A DNA stretch of 64,000 nt from Bradyrhizobium prioriisuperbiae (GTDB lineage Bacteria; Pseudomonadota; Alphaproteobacteria; Rhizobiales; Xanthobacteraceae): positions 8,916,501-8,980,500 of the forward strand of contig NZ_CP135921.1 of NCBI RefSeq assembly GCF_032397745.1, given 5' to 3'. Positions 43,542 through 50,510 of the stretch are shown here, in pieces; the stretch's first letter is position 1; the number at the start of each line of letters is the position of its first letter. Both the position numbers and the translations under genes were made by a program. The notes beneath the pieces were generated by a model. That model was given only the letters and a program-made list of their open reading frames with translations, made no database searches and was not told the DNA's origin.

Positions 43542-44606
43542 TCAGAAGCGAGCGACGTCGATCACCGCCTGCGCAAACGCCTGCGGCGCTTCCTGCGGCA
43601 GGTTGTGGCCGATGCCGCCGCTGATGTTCCGGTGCTCATACTTGCCGGAGAATTTCTTGGCATAAGCCGCGGGCTCCGGATGCGGCGCGCCGTTGGCGTC
43701 GCCTTCCAGCGTGATGGTCGGAACCGTGATCACGGGGAATGCGGCGAGCTGCTTTTCCAGTGCGTCATACTTCGCTTCGCCCTCGGCGAGGCCAAGCCGC
43801 CAGCGATAATTGTGGACGACGACGGCAACGTGGTCCGGATTGTCGAACGACGCAGCCGAGCGGTCGAACGTCGCATCATCGAATTTCCACTGCGGCGACG
43901 CGATCTGCCAGATCAGCTTGGAAAAATCATGGCGGTTGGCGTCATAGCCGGCACGGCCGCGCTCGGTGGCGAAGTAATACTGGTACCACCACTGCAGCTC
44001 GGCCTTCGGCGGCAACGGCTTCTTGCCGGCCTCCTGGCTGCCGATCAGATAACCGCTGACGGAGACCAGCGCCTTGACCCGCTGTGGCCACAACGCGGCG
44101 ATGATGCAGGCGGTCCGCGCGCCCCAATCGCAGCCGGCGAGAATCGCCGTGTCGATCTTCAGCGCATCCATCAAGGCGATGATATCGGCGGCCACCACCG
44201 ATTGCTGTCCGTTGCGCGGCGTGTCGCCCGACAGGAAGCGCGTGGTGCCATAGCCGCGCAGATACGGCACGATCACCCGATACCCCGCCGACGCAAGCTG
44301 CGGCGCGACGTCGACATACATGTGAATGTCGTAAGGCCAGCCGTGCAGGCAGATCACCACGGGACCGTCGGCGAGGCCCAGTTCGGCGTAGCCCACTTTG
44401 AGCACGCCGGCGTCAATCTGCTTCAGCGGACCGAACGAGGTGTGGGTGCCCGGCTTAAGCGCAGGCAGTGTCGCGGCCTTGGTGGTTTTCGCCATGGACT
44501 GTGCATTCGCGGCACCGCCGAAGGCGGCCGTTGCGAGGACGAAAGCTGCCGTGCCGAGGAAGCTGCGGCGGCGCGGGTCGATGATGTCGATGGTCTGTTC
44601 GGTCAT
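43542..44606 (-). CDS. Tat-exported alpha/beta hydrolase (epoxide hydrolase/dehalogenase-like)
   Basis: A 354-residue hydrolase. The ATG at 44606 gives a twin-arginine signal (DPRRRSFLGTAAFVLATAAF, cleavage near ANA). The alpha/beta fold has the oxyanion motif LHGWPYD, the nucleophile elbow AGCDWGARTA with Asp as nucleophile, typical of epoxide hydrolases and haloalkane dehalogenases, and the catalytic His in ISGGIGHNLPQEAP near the end. The cap region (about 200-270) is rich in Trp and Tyr. Substrates are probably epoxides or halides; this is family inference. It is divergent from ohrR and may be under the same operator. Confidence 0.9.
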   Translation of the reverse strand: MTEQTIDIIDPRRRSFLGTAAFVLATAAFGGAANAQSMAKTTKAATLPALKPGTHTSFGPLKQIDAGVLKVGYAELGLADGPVVICLHGWPYDIHMYVDVAPQLASAGYRVIVPYLRGYGTTRFLSGDTPRNGQQSVVAADIIALMDALKIDTAILAGCDWGARTACIIAALWPQRVKALVSVSGYLIGSQEAGKKPLPPKAELQWWYQYYFATERGRAGYDANRHDFSKLIWQIASPQWKFDDATFDRSAASFDNPDHVAVVVHNYRWRLGLAEGEAKYDALEKQLAAFPVITVPTITLEGDANGAPHPEPAAYAKKFSGKYEHRNISGGIGHNLPQEAPQAFAQAVIDVARF

Positions 44607-44744
44607 GGTGCTGGTCTTTCCTAGAAAGCATCTCGTGGTCGGCGCGGTCAGCCGCGCGCGTGGGGGGCCGCCACCACAAGGGTGGAATGAATAGTCGTCA
44701 CGGTTCGTCTCCGTTGAGTGGGCAGGCGCCAGATTTAAATCGCT

Positions 44745-44759
44745 TACGATTAATTCGTA
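44745..44759. promoter_or_regulatory. OhrR-type operator between the hydrolase and ohrR genes
   Basis: TACGA-TTAAT-TCGTA (5-bp perfect arms, AT-rich centre) closely follows the form of known OhrR boxes (TACAATT-AATTGTA type). A second dyad CGATT-T-AATCG lies at 44801-44811. Both are in the 266-base intergenic region shared by the divergent hydrolase and ohrR genes. Confidence 0.65.
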
Positions 44760-44872
44760 TACGTTACATAAAGACACCTCAATCGCTCAGTCAACCCTTT
44801 CGATTTAATCGGATGCGATATATATGGATGCGAGAGTTCACATCACCGTGTGGTTTCCCTGAAAGGTGCGCC

Positions 44873-45343
44873 ATGACCCTTATTGATGAGGCCGCGCCGG
44901 CCAAACCGGCTCCCCGGCTGTCGGATTTCCTTTGTTTTGCAATCTATTCGGCCAACCTGGCCTATGGCCGGGCCTACAGGCGCATCCTGGACGAACTCGG
45001 GCTGACCTATCCCCAGTACATCGCCATCGTGTCGCTGTGGGAGGAGGACAACCAGACCGTCAGCGGCCTGGGCGAAAAGATGTTCCTGGAATCCAACACC
45101 CTGACCCCGATCCTGAAGAAGCTCGAGGGGCTGGGTTACCTGCGCCGGCAGCGCGATCCCGCCGACGAGCGCGTGGTCCGCATCAGCCTGACCGATGCGG
45201 GACGCCGGCTGCGCGAGAAAGGCCTGACCATGAATCTGGTGGAGGCCTCCGGACTGAAGCCCGACGAATTCGCCAAGATGCAGAAGGGCGTCGCCACCCT
45301 GCGCAACAACCTGATCAAGGCGACGGACGAAGGGCGGACGTGA
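44873..45343 (+). CDS. ohrR: Organic hydroperoxide sensor/repressor OhrR (MarR family)
   Basis: A 156-residue MarR-family regulator. The ATG at 44873 starts MTLIDEAAPAKPAPRLSDFL; the open frame extends upstream but includes promoter sequence. FLCFAIYSANLAYGRAYR contains Cys21, the position of the redox Cys of OhrR, and no other Cys is present, so it is the one-Cys type. The winged-helix region has YPQYIAIVSLWEEDNQTVSGLGEKMFLESNTLTPILKKLEGLGYLRR. It should repress ohr and the hydrolase until peroxides oxidise Cys21. The OhrR box is about 120 bases upstream. Confidence 0.93.
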   Translation: MTLIDEAAPAKPAPRLSDFLCFAIYSANLAYGRAYRRILDELGLTYPQYIAIVSLWEEDNQTVSGLGEKMFLESNTLTPILKKLEGLGYLRRQRDPADERVVRISLTDAGRRLREKGLTMNLVEASGLKPDEFAKMQKGVATLRNNLIKATDEGRT

Positions 45344-45448
45344 GGCAGCGTTTCGTTTGCGCAGCCCGCGCCGGATCGCGATCAGCGCACAGTGGCGCGC
45401 GTTTCTCGCGCTGGACCACGCTAACTGTGACGCTGAGATGCAACGGAT

Positions 45449-45847
45449 TCAACCGTTGGCGAGCATGTCGAGAACAGGACAGGCCGGCGTCTTTGTCCCG
45501 GAGCATTGATCGACAGTCTTTGTAAGGATGGTTTCGAGCTTGCGAAGGTCTGCGATCTTGGCCCGCACTTCATCGAGATGGCTCATCGTCAGCGCTTTGA
45601 CATCGGCGCACGACGTATGGCCCGGCTCGGCCAAGGCCAAAAGCGCCTTGACCTCTTCGATGCTGAAACCAAGTTCCCGCGCCCGCCGGATAAAGGACAA
45701 TCGCCGGATGTGCTCGGCGCCATAGCTCCGATAACCGCCAGCGGTGCGGGCGGGCTTAGGCATCAGGCCGATGCGCTCGTAATAACGAACGGTCTCCAGA
45801 TGGACGCCGGCCGCATCCGCCAGTTTGCTTATGGTCAGGTCTCGCAC
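45449..45847 (-). CDS. merR: MerR-family mercury-type regulator
   Basis: A 132-residue protein. The GTG at 45847 is preferred because a longer start (GTG at 45898) would run over the mer-type promoter. The winged-helix N terminus (TISKLADAAGVHLETVRYYERIGLM) is followed by a long dimer helix. Cys80 (GHTSCADV), Cys115 (DQCSGTK) and Cys123 (PACPVLDM) sit where MerR cysteines bind Hg(II), although the spacing between the last two is 8 rather than the usual 9. It should repress, and with metal activate, the divergent merT operon. Confidence 0.88.
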   Translation of the reverse strand: MRDLTISKLADAAGVHLETVRYYERIGLMPKPARTAGGYRSYGAEHIRRLSFIRRARELGFSIEEVKALLALAEPGHTSCADVKALTMSHLDEVRAKIADLRKLETILTKTVDQCSGTKTPACPVLDMLANG

Positions 45848-45863
45848 GGTCGTTTTTTTTGGC

Positions 45864-45894
45864 TTGAGCCAGTAGCGGCTACGGAGTTCAGGGT
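45864..45894 (+). promoter_or_regulatory. MerR-type promoter/operator
   Basis: TTGAGC (-35) is separated by 19 bases from a weak -10 CAGGGT; the long spacer is diagnostic of MerR-regulated promoters. The spacer carries a dyad GTAG-CGG-CTAC, continuing to ACGGAGTTCA as in mer operators. It lies between merR and merT. Confidence 0.6.
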
Positions 45895-45920
45895 ACACCC
45901 GGCTCGCGAGGAAAACACTT

Positions 45921-46361
45921 ATGGCTCTTCAAGAATCGCTTCACGAATCCGTTGCCACACGTAGGGTTTCCGACGTTCCGAACCCCAACACAGGGGTGGC
46001 CGGTGGCTCGCTGGCTGCCATAGGCGCAATCACGGGCCTTGGGGCCATTGCCGCATCATCGTGTTGCGTCGTGCCGTTGATACTCGCCTCTGTTGGTGCC
46101 GGTGCCGGCATCTTTGGGATCCTCGAGTTCCTTGCGCCGTGGCGAATACCTCTTCTCATTGTGAGCGGCGCCGGGGTGGCGGCGGGCTGGTTTGCGTGGT
46201 GGCGCAACCGCCGGATCGCCTGCGAAGTCTCAGCATGCGCCCCACACTCCCGGTCCCAGGCACCGCTGATACTTCTCGTTCTGGCCTCTCTCGTCATCAT
46301 GGCGGCAGTCGGCTGGAACTACCTCGAGCCCTCCTTGCTCAAGCTCGCGCGGTCCACATGA
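45921..46361 (+). CDS. merT: Mercuric ion transporter MerT
   Basis: A 146-residue inner-membrane protein with three hydrophobic helices. The first carries the paired Cys motif AIAASSCCVVPLIL (Cys-Cys at about 48-49) and the loop after helix 2 has a second Cys pair (ACEVSACAP). This is the MerT pattern that takes Hg(II) from MerP at the periplasmic side and passes it inward. No MerP or MerA is found in the window, so the fate of imported Hg is unclear. The stop overlaps the next start by 4 bases (ATGA). Confidence 0.88.
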   Translation: MALQESLHESVATRRVSDVPNPNTGVAGGSLAAIGAITGLGAIAASSCCVVPLILASVGAGAGIFGILEFLAPWRIPLLIVSGAGVAAGWFAWWRNRRIACEVSACAPHSRSQAPLILLVLASLVIMAAVGWNYLEPSLLKLARST

Positions 46362-46597
46362 CGCAACTCACATCGAATCTCACTTGCCCCGTGTGCGGGC
46401 ATCAGGCCTCCGAACGTATGCCCACCGACGCCTGTCAGTTTTTCTACGAGTGCAAGGGCTGCGGTGCGCTGCTGAAGCCGAAAGCAGGAGACTGTTGCGT
46501 GTTCTGCTCCTACGGCGATGTCCCCTGCCCGCCGATACAGGAGGCACGAGCCGGGAGACAGGTTGCGTCATGCTGCAGTGGAGCCGTCGATGGCTGA
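46358..46597 (+). CDS. GDCCVxC domain small cysteine-rich protein
   Basis: A 79-residue cytoplasmic protein with the diagnostic block AGDCCVFCSYGDVPCPPIQ (residues about 43-61, Cys46, Cys47, Cys50, Cys57). An N-terminal zinc-ribbon-like part has CPVCGHQ (10-13) and CKGCG (32-35). Members of this family are small, sometimes contain selenocysteine at the second Cys of the block, and are found next to mer genes; this copy has Cys. Metal or mercury binding is likely. It overlaps merT by 4 bases and the next gene by 8. Confidence 0.82.
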   Translation: MTQLTSNLTCPVCGHQASERMPTDACQFFYECKGCGALLKPKAGDCCVFCSYGDVPCPPIQEARAGRQVASCCSGAVDG

Positions 46598-46973
46598 CGA
46601 ATGCAACTCCTGCTCTCCATCTCACGCGAAGGACTGGGCTGGTGATTGGCGCTCGCTGGCCGGGCTTTGGGGAGTTCCTGGCGCGCTCATGCTCGCCGCC
46701 GGATTGTTGGGACCGATGCCCCGCACGGTCATTTGGACCATCATGCTGAGCTGGATGGCGGCGGCTTGTTTCGCAAACGCCCGCCGCTGCGGCCGGACTC
46801 ACTGCCGCATCACAGCGCCGTTCTTCGTTGTGATGGCAATCCTTGTCGTCGGCTACGCAACCGGAACGGTGCCTCTCGGAGAACACGGCTGGCTCATTCT
46901 GGGAAGCGTTACCGTTGTCGGTCATGCCGTCCTGTGGTGGGGCAGCGAGCGTGTCTGGGGCACATTCTCGTAA
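46590..46973 (+). CDS. Small membrane protein of the mer-type cluster
   Basis: A 127-residue protein starting MADECNSCSPSHAKDWAGDW, overlapping the GDCCVxC gene by 8 bases. Three or four hydrophobic segments are visible (about 25-40, 46-65, 75-95, 100-120). The N terminus carries two Cys (ECNSC) and the middle loop CGRTHC has another pair, so it may bind metal at the membrane. The tight overlaps place it in the merT transcript. No family name is recognised. Confidence 0.75.
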   Translation: MADECNSCSPSHAKDWAGDWRSLAGLWGVPGALMLAAGLLGPMPRTVIWTIMLSWMAAACFANARRCGRTHCRITAPFFVVMAILVVGYATGTVPLGEHGWLILGSVTVVGHAVLWWGSERVWGTFS

Positions 46974-47072
46974 TCTTCACCACGGAAACGTTCTTCCTGC
47001 AGACGTCGTCCCGCCGTCGCTTACGTCGGAGGTAATTGATCTCCCGACCTGTGAAGGTCTAGGCTCGTCATC

Positions 47073-47897
47073 ATGAGCGCGCAGACCTACGCCATCCATG
47101 ATGCCGCGACGGGACAGTTCAGTCACCTGCTCAAGCAGTGGCGACACGCGCGCCGTCTCAGCCAGATCGATCTCGCAAGCGAGGCCAATATCTCGGCCAG
47201 GCATCTTTGCTTCATGGAGACCGGCCGCGCGCAGCCTAGCCGTGAGATGGTGCAGTTGCTCGGCGCGGCGCTCGAACTGCCGCTCGAAGAGCAGAATGCC
47301 CTGCATGTCGCGGCCGGCTTCGTGCCGCCCTACGGCGACCTCGGACTGGAGGCTGTGAATCTGCAGCCGGTACGCCAGGCGCTGGACTTCATTCTCAAGC
47401 AGCAGGAGCCCTATCCCGCGATCGTGGTCGATGGACGCTGGGACGTGCGTATCCGCAACGACGCATCGCGGCGCCTGTTCAGGACGTTTCATGCATCCTA
47501 CGACATGGAGGCCGGCCTCGCCGACAACGCCATGCACGCGGTGTTTCATCCCAGGGGCCTGCGCCCGTTCATCCTGAACTGGGACGAATTCGCCGGCCAG
47601 ATGATCCAGATCCTTCATCGCGACATCGCGCAAGGGCACCGCGTTGCCGCGCAACTGCTCGACGAAATCGTGGTCTATCCCGGCCTGCCCGCCGACTGGA
47701 AGCTGCCGCGTGCGGCCGGATCCGCCTCGCCGGTGATGGCGATGAAGTTGCAGAAGGGCGATCTCCGGCTCGCGTTCTTTTCAACGTTTACGGCGCTCGC
47801 AATGCCGACCGACGCCGCGCTGCAGAAGCTGAAGATCGAATGCTTCTTTCCCGCAGACAACGCGACCGCGACAAAAGCCCACGAACTGGCGCTCTGA
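47073..47897 (+). CDS. XRE-family regulator with MmyB-like ligand domain
   Basis: A 274-residue regulator. The N-terminal helix-turn-helix (about 15-70, FSHLLKQWRHARRLSQIDLASEANISARHLCFMETGRAQPS) is followed by a PAS-like MmyB ligand-binding domain (about 105-270, PVRQALDFILKQQEPYPAIVVDGRWDVRIRN ... LNWDEFAGQM ... FFSTFTALAMPTDAALQKLKIECFFPAD). Such regulators often control a nearby dehydrogenase or NTF2-fold gene. The next gene, 18 bases downstream, encodes a SnoaL/NTF2-like protein and is probably cotranscribed. Confidence 0.9.
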   Translation: MSAQTYAIHDAATGQFSHLLKQWRHARRLSQIDLASEANISARHLCFMETGRAQPSREMVQLLGAALELPLEEQNALHVAAGFVPPYGDLGLEAVNLQPVRQALDFILKQQEPYPAIVVDGRWDVRIRNDASRRLFRTFHASYDMEAGLADNAMHAVFHPRGLRPFILNWDEFAGQMIQILHRDIAQGHRVAAQLLDEIVVYPGLPADWKLPRAAGSASPVMAMKLQKGDLRLAFFSTFTALAMPTDAALQKLKIECFFPADNATATKAHELAL

Positions 47898-47915
47898 CAC
47901 GACCGGGAGACGACA

Positions 47916-48380
47916 ATGCAGCAAGCCTTACAGCACCAGGCGTCCGAGGCGATGGGTACCCTGAGTGCGCTGAACGCGCGCTTCATCCACAATTATGTCA
48001 CGCGTGACGTGACTTCTCACGAAGCCATCCTGCATCCGCGCTTCATCAATATTACGCCCACGGGCCTGCGCCAGGAGCGCGCCGCCTATCTGAGGTTCTG
48101 GGCCACCGGATTCGATCCCGACACCATGGTCTACTATGATGTCCGCGATGAACGCATCTCGATCTTCGGTGATGTCGTGCTGGTGCGCGCCACCACCAAG
48201 TCCATCCGCCGCCGCGACGGCGAGGACATCATGGGCATGACGACCTATACCGACATCTATCAGTTCGAGAAGGGGACATGGACCTGCATCCAGGCGCAGA
48301 TCACGCCGGTCGCCCCTGAACACCACCCCGCCGACGATACGATCGTCAACGTCTACATCGACGGACAACTCCAGCAATGA
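47916..48380 (+). CDS. NTF2-like (SnoaL/DUF4440 type) family protein
   Basis: A 154-residue protein with the NTF2 fold: an N-terminal helix (ALNARFIHNYVTRDVTSHEAILHPRFINITPTG), then beta strands with YYDVRDERISIFGDVVLVRATTKSIRR and YTDIYQFEKGTWTCIQAQITPVA. The family includes isomerases, cyclases and uncharacterised binding proteins; no active-site pair is obvious. It is probably cotranscribed with the XRE regulator 18 bases upstream and may be its target. Confidence 0.85.
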   Translation: MQQALQHQASEAMGTLSALNARFIHNYVTRDVTSHEAILHPRFINITPTGLRQERAAYLRFWATGFDPDTMVYYDVRDERISIFGDVVLVRATTKSIRRRDGEDIMGMTTYTDIYQFEKGTWTCIQAQITPVAPEHHPADDTIVNVYIDGQLQQ

Positions 48381-48490
48381 ATCTGATGAGCAAGCGGCGC
48401 GCAACCTGACGCGCTCGCACACGAAGCCGATACGGCGGCCGAAAAAAGCCAAGCGCCCTGCGACGAAAGCAGCACGCCGCAGGCGTTCCG

Positions 48491-48838
48491 TCAGCTGCCG
48501 CGTCCGAGATAAGAAGCGAGCACGCGACGGCTCTTGGTCAGGTGAGCAATCTGCCGGTCCAGCTCGGCGAGCTTCTGCCGGACGCTGCTCTGCAACTCCC
48601 CGCAGGGCTTGAAGCCGGGCGCGCCCGGCAGCGGACAGGGCAGCACCTGTCGAATGCTCGCGAGCGTCAAGCCCGCCTTGTTCAGCAGCGTGATGCGCGC
48701 GACCCGATCGACATCGCTCGCGGCATAGAGCCGGTAGCCGGCCGCGGTCCGCTGCGGCTGCAGCAGGCCCTGGCTTTCATAGTAGCGCAGCATCCGAACG
48801 CTGACGCCGCTCCGCTGCGACAGCTGGCCGATCCGCAT
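48491..48838 (-). CDS. MerR-family transcriptional regulator
   Basis: A 115-residue regulator with the MerR winged helix (MRIGQLSQRSGVSVRMLRYYESQGLLQPQRTAAGYRLY) and a dimer helix ending QIAHLTKSRRVLASYLG. The second Met (48838) is chosen because GGAG lies 7 bases before it. Cys residues at LPCPLPG and KPCGEL, about 11 apart, might sense metal or redox, but the pattern is not that of a named subgroup. A MerR-type promoter lies between it and the divergent EthD gene. Confidence 0.87.
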   Translation of the reverse strand: MRIGQLSQRSGVSVRMLRYYESQGLLQPQRTAAGYRLYAASDVDRVARITLLNKAGLTLASIRQVLPCPLPGAPGFKPCGELQSSVRQKLAELDRQIAHLTKSRRVLASYLGRGS

Positions 48839-48849
48839 GATCATCTCCG

Positions 48850-48881
48850 CTTGACCCTGACACTACTGTCAAGGTGTAGCC
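48850..48881 (+). promoter_or_regulatory. MerR-type promoter driving the EthD-domain gene
   Basis: CTTGAC and GTCAAG form an inverted repeat around a 12-base centre. TTGACC (48851-48856) is followed after 18-19 bases by TGTAGC/GTAGCC. The overlong spacer with a central dyad is the mark of a MerR-controlled promoter. The EthD gene starts 45 bases downstream. Confidence 0.65.
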
Positions 48882-48925
48882 TCGCGGCGACGACATGAAA
48901 AGCAGATCTTGGAAAGGACATTGCG

Positions 48926-49309
48926 ATGCTGAAGCTCACCATTCTGGTTAAACGACGCGCCGATCTCACGCAGGCGCAATTCGATGCGCACTGGCGCGAC
49001 CGCCACGGCCCACTGGTGCGCTCGCATCAGGACAGCCTGCGGATCCGACGTTATGTGCAGACCGTGCCGCTCGACAATCCGGCGGCGCAGGCCGCGATCC
49101 AGGCAAGCCGCGGCAGTATGGCGGCCGACTTCGATGGCTGCGCCGAATTGTGGTGGGACAGCCTGGAGGAGGCCGCGGCGGCGCGGGCGACCCCGGAGGG
49201 AGTTCGCGCGCTGCAGGCCCTGATCGAGGACGAGCGCCGCTTCGTCGATCTTTCGCAGAGCGTGCTCTGGTATGGAACCGAGCGACAGGTCATTCCGGAC
49301 AGCGCCTGA
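48926..49309 (+). CDS. EthD-domain protein
   Basis: A 127-residue protein with the dimeric alpha/beta-barrel EthD pattern: LKLTILVKRRADLTQAQFDAHWRDRHGPLVRS, then RIRRYVQTVPL and FDGCAELWWDSLEEAAAARATPEGVRAL, ending in the strand VLWYGTERQVI. EthD proteins are small accessory or monooxygenase-like proteins in degradation pathways of ethers, polyketides or quinones. Its likely regulator is the divergent MerR protein. Confidence 0.85.
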   Translation: MLKLTILVKRRADLTQAQFDAHWRDRHGPLVRSHQDSLRIRRYVQTVPLDNPAAQAAIQASRGSMAADFDGCAELWWDSLEEAAAARATPEGVRALQALIEDERRFVDLSQSVLWYGTERQVIPDSA

Positions 49310-49330
49310 CGCTACAAGAAAGCACCGCAG

Positions 49331-49352
49331 TCCGGCGGCGAAAGCCGCCGGA
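49331..49352. terminator. GAAA-tetraloop hairpin between convergent genes
   Basis: TCCGGCGGC-GAAA-GCCGCCGGA, a perfect 9-bp stem with a stable GAAA tetraloop, between the stop of the EthD gene and the stop of the converging 97-residue gene. There is no T run, so it may be a bidirectional barrier or an RNA-stabilising hairpin. Confidence 0.45.
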
Positions 49353-49388
49353 GCGCGCGCAGATCCTTCGTTTGGATCCTGATCTCGA

Positions 49389-49682
49389 TCAGTGCGTGAC
49401 CTCGAGTTCGATGACGGTGCCGGTGGGCGCGGGTTCATGTGGCGCCAGCCCGGTGCGGTTGGAATCGGTCCAGTTCGCGAGGTTCACGACCTGTGCCGCC
49501 TTGCCTCCGCTTGTCACGGCGTCCGTCGCCGGTTCCAAGATGTTCAGGCCGTGGCGATCGAGCAGGAAAGTGTGGTCCCCGAATAATTCGTTCAGTTGCG
49601 GAACCACGGGATGGCTGTCGGGAATCGCCTGGGCTTCGAACTGATCCATGGCTTTCTCGACCTGTGCGGACGTCAATTTCAT
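49389..49682 (-). CDS. Conserved hypothetical protein
   Basis: A 97-residue cytoplasmic protein (MKLTSAQVEKAMDQFEAQAIP ... HPVVPQLNELFGDHTFLLDRHGLNILEPA ... GGKAAQVVNLANW ... GTVIELEVTH). It reads as a single alpha/beta domain without signal peptide or Cys. No family is recognised. It converges on the EthD gene across the GAAA hairpin. Confidence 0.7.
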   Translation of the reverse strand: MKLTSAQVEKAMDQFEAQAIPDSHPVVPQLNELFGDHTFLLDRHGLNILEPATDAVTSGGKAAQVVNLANWTDSNRTGLAPHEPAPTGTVIELEVTH

Positions 49683-50055
49683 CGCACACTCCTTTGATGT
49701 GGGTTGGATGGTTTTGGATCGCGGGTTGGGCTCCGCGCGATGACGCGGAGCGCATCAGTCACGCATCACGAATGCTCCCACCTCCGAGCTGTCACGCATC
49801 AAGGTGGTCCAACGCTGCCGCGGTTCCGTTCACATCGATCCCGCGTGGGCTGCAACGCATCGGCGCATTCGCACATCATGCGTGAGGAGTTTGATTTTTT
49901 TCCGGCGGTTTGTTGGCCCGGATCTGATGTTGGCGCGGTATGTCTTTCGACATGCCAGCATCCCCCGAATGGCCAGAACCACGCGGAAGCTGTTTGCACG
50001 CCATGCCGCAGGCATGATTTTCAACGCCAGCACGCCAACCCGTACAGGAACAAGC
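49683..50055. other. 373-base stretch without a recognised gene
   Basis: No supported gene. Open frames in it have no ribosome site or recognisable product. It is the upstream region of the damaged DUF4168 gene. Confidence 0.5.
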
Positions 50056-50481
50056 ATGCGACCCATGATGCAATCGATGATGCACCCCGCCGCCGCGGTG
50101 ATGAGCGCTGCGTGACTTCTCGCGGTTCCAGCCGCAAATGCTCAGGCTCCGACGAAGCAGGCTCCGGCCTCCCAGGCACCGAGCAGCGCGCAGACACCCA
50201 ACGCCCAGGCGCCGAATATTCCAGACCAGAAGCTGGATGCCGCCGCGGCCGCGGTGGAACAGGTCGCCAACGTCAAGAAGGATTACCAGCAGCGCATCGA
50301 AGCCGCACCAACACCGGACAAGCAGCGCATCGCCGACGAGGCCAATACGGTGCTGGCGAAAACCGTCACCGATCATGGCCTCACCGTCGAGGAATACACA
50401 GCGATCCTGGTGGCGGCGAAGGACGATGCCGGCGTGCGGGAGAAGCTGATCCAGCGCATGAAGCCGCCGGGCAAACAGTAG
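50056..50481 (+). pseudogene. DUF4168-domain exported protein gene interrupted by an in-frame TGA
   Basis: From ATG 50056 (AGGA 7 bases before) the frame reads MRPMMQSMMHPAAAVMSAA, then TGA at 50113-50115, then LLAVPAANAQAPTKQ and on to a stop at 50481. The pieces together form one signal peptide (ending ANA|QA), a linker, and the DUF4168 core KLDAAAAAVEQVANVKKDYQQRIEA ... HGLTVEEYTAILVAAKDDAGVREKLI. The TGA falls inside the signal peptide, so the intact gene is probably inactivated. Translation could start again only at GTG 50254, giving 75 residues without a signal. A sequencing error is the alternative. Confidence 0.75.
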
Positions 50482-50510
50482 ACGACCCTCGAGGCCCGCT
50501 ACATTTAAAT

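Noticed and set aside
44660..44872. Longer OhrR start in the open frame from 44660
   Set aside because: It would place the OhrR box and promoter inside the coding region; the ATG at 44873 begins the conserved family N terminus.
50113..50115. The TGA in the DUF4168 gene as a selenocysteine codon
   Set aside because: It lies inside a signal peptide, no adjacent SECIS-like hairpin is evident, and the family has no Sec site.
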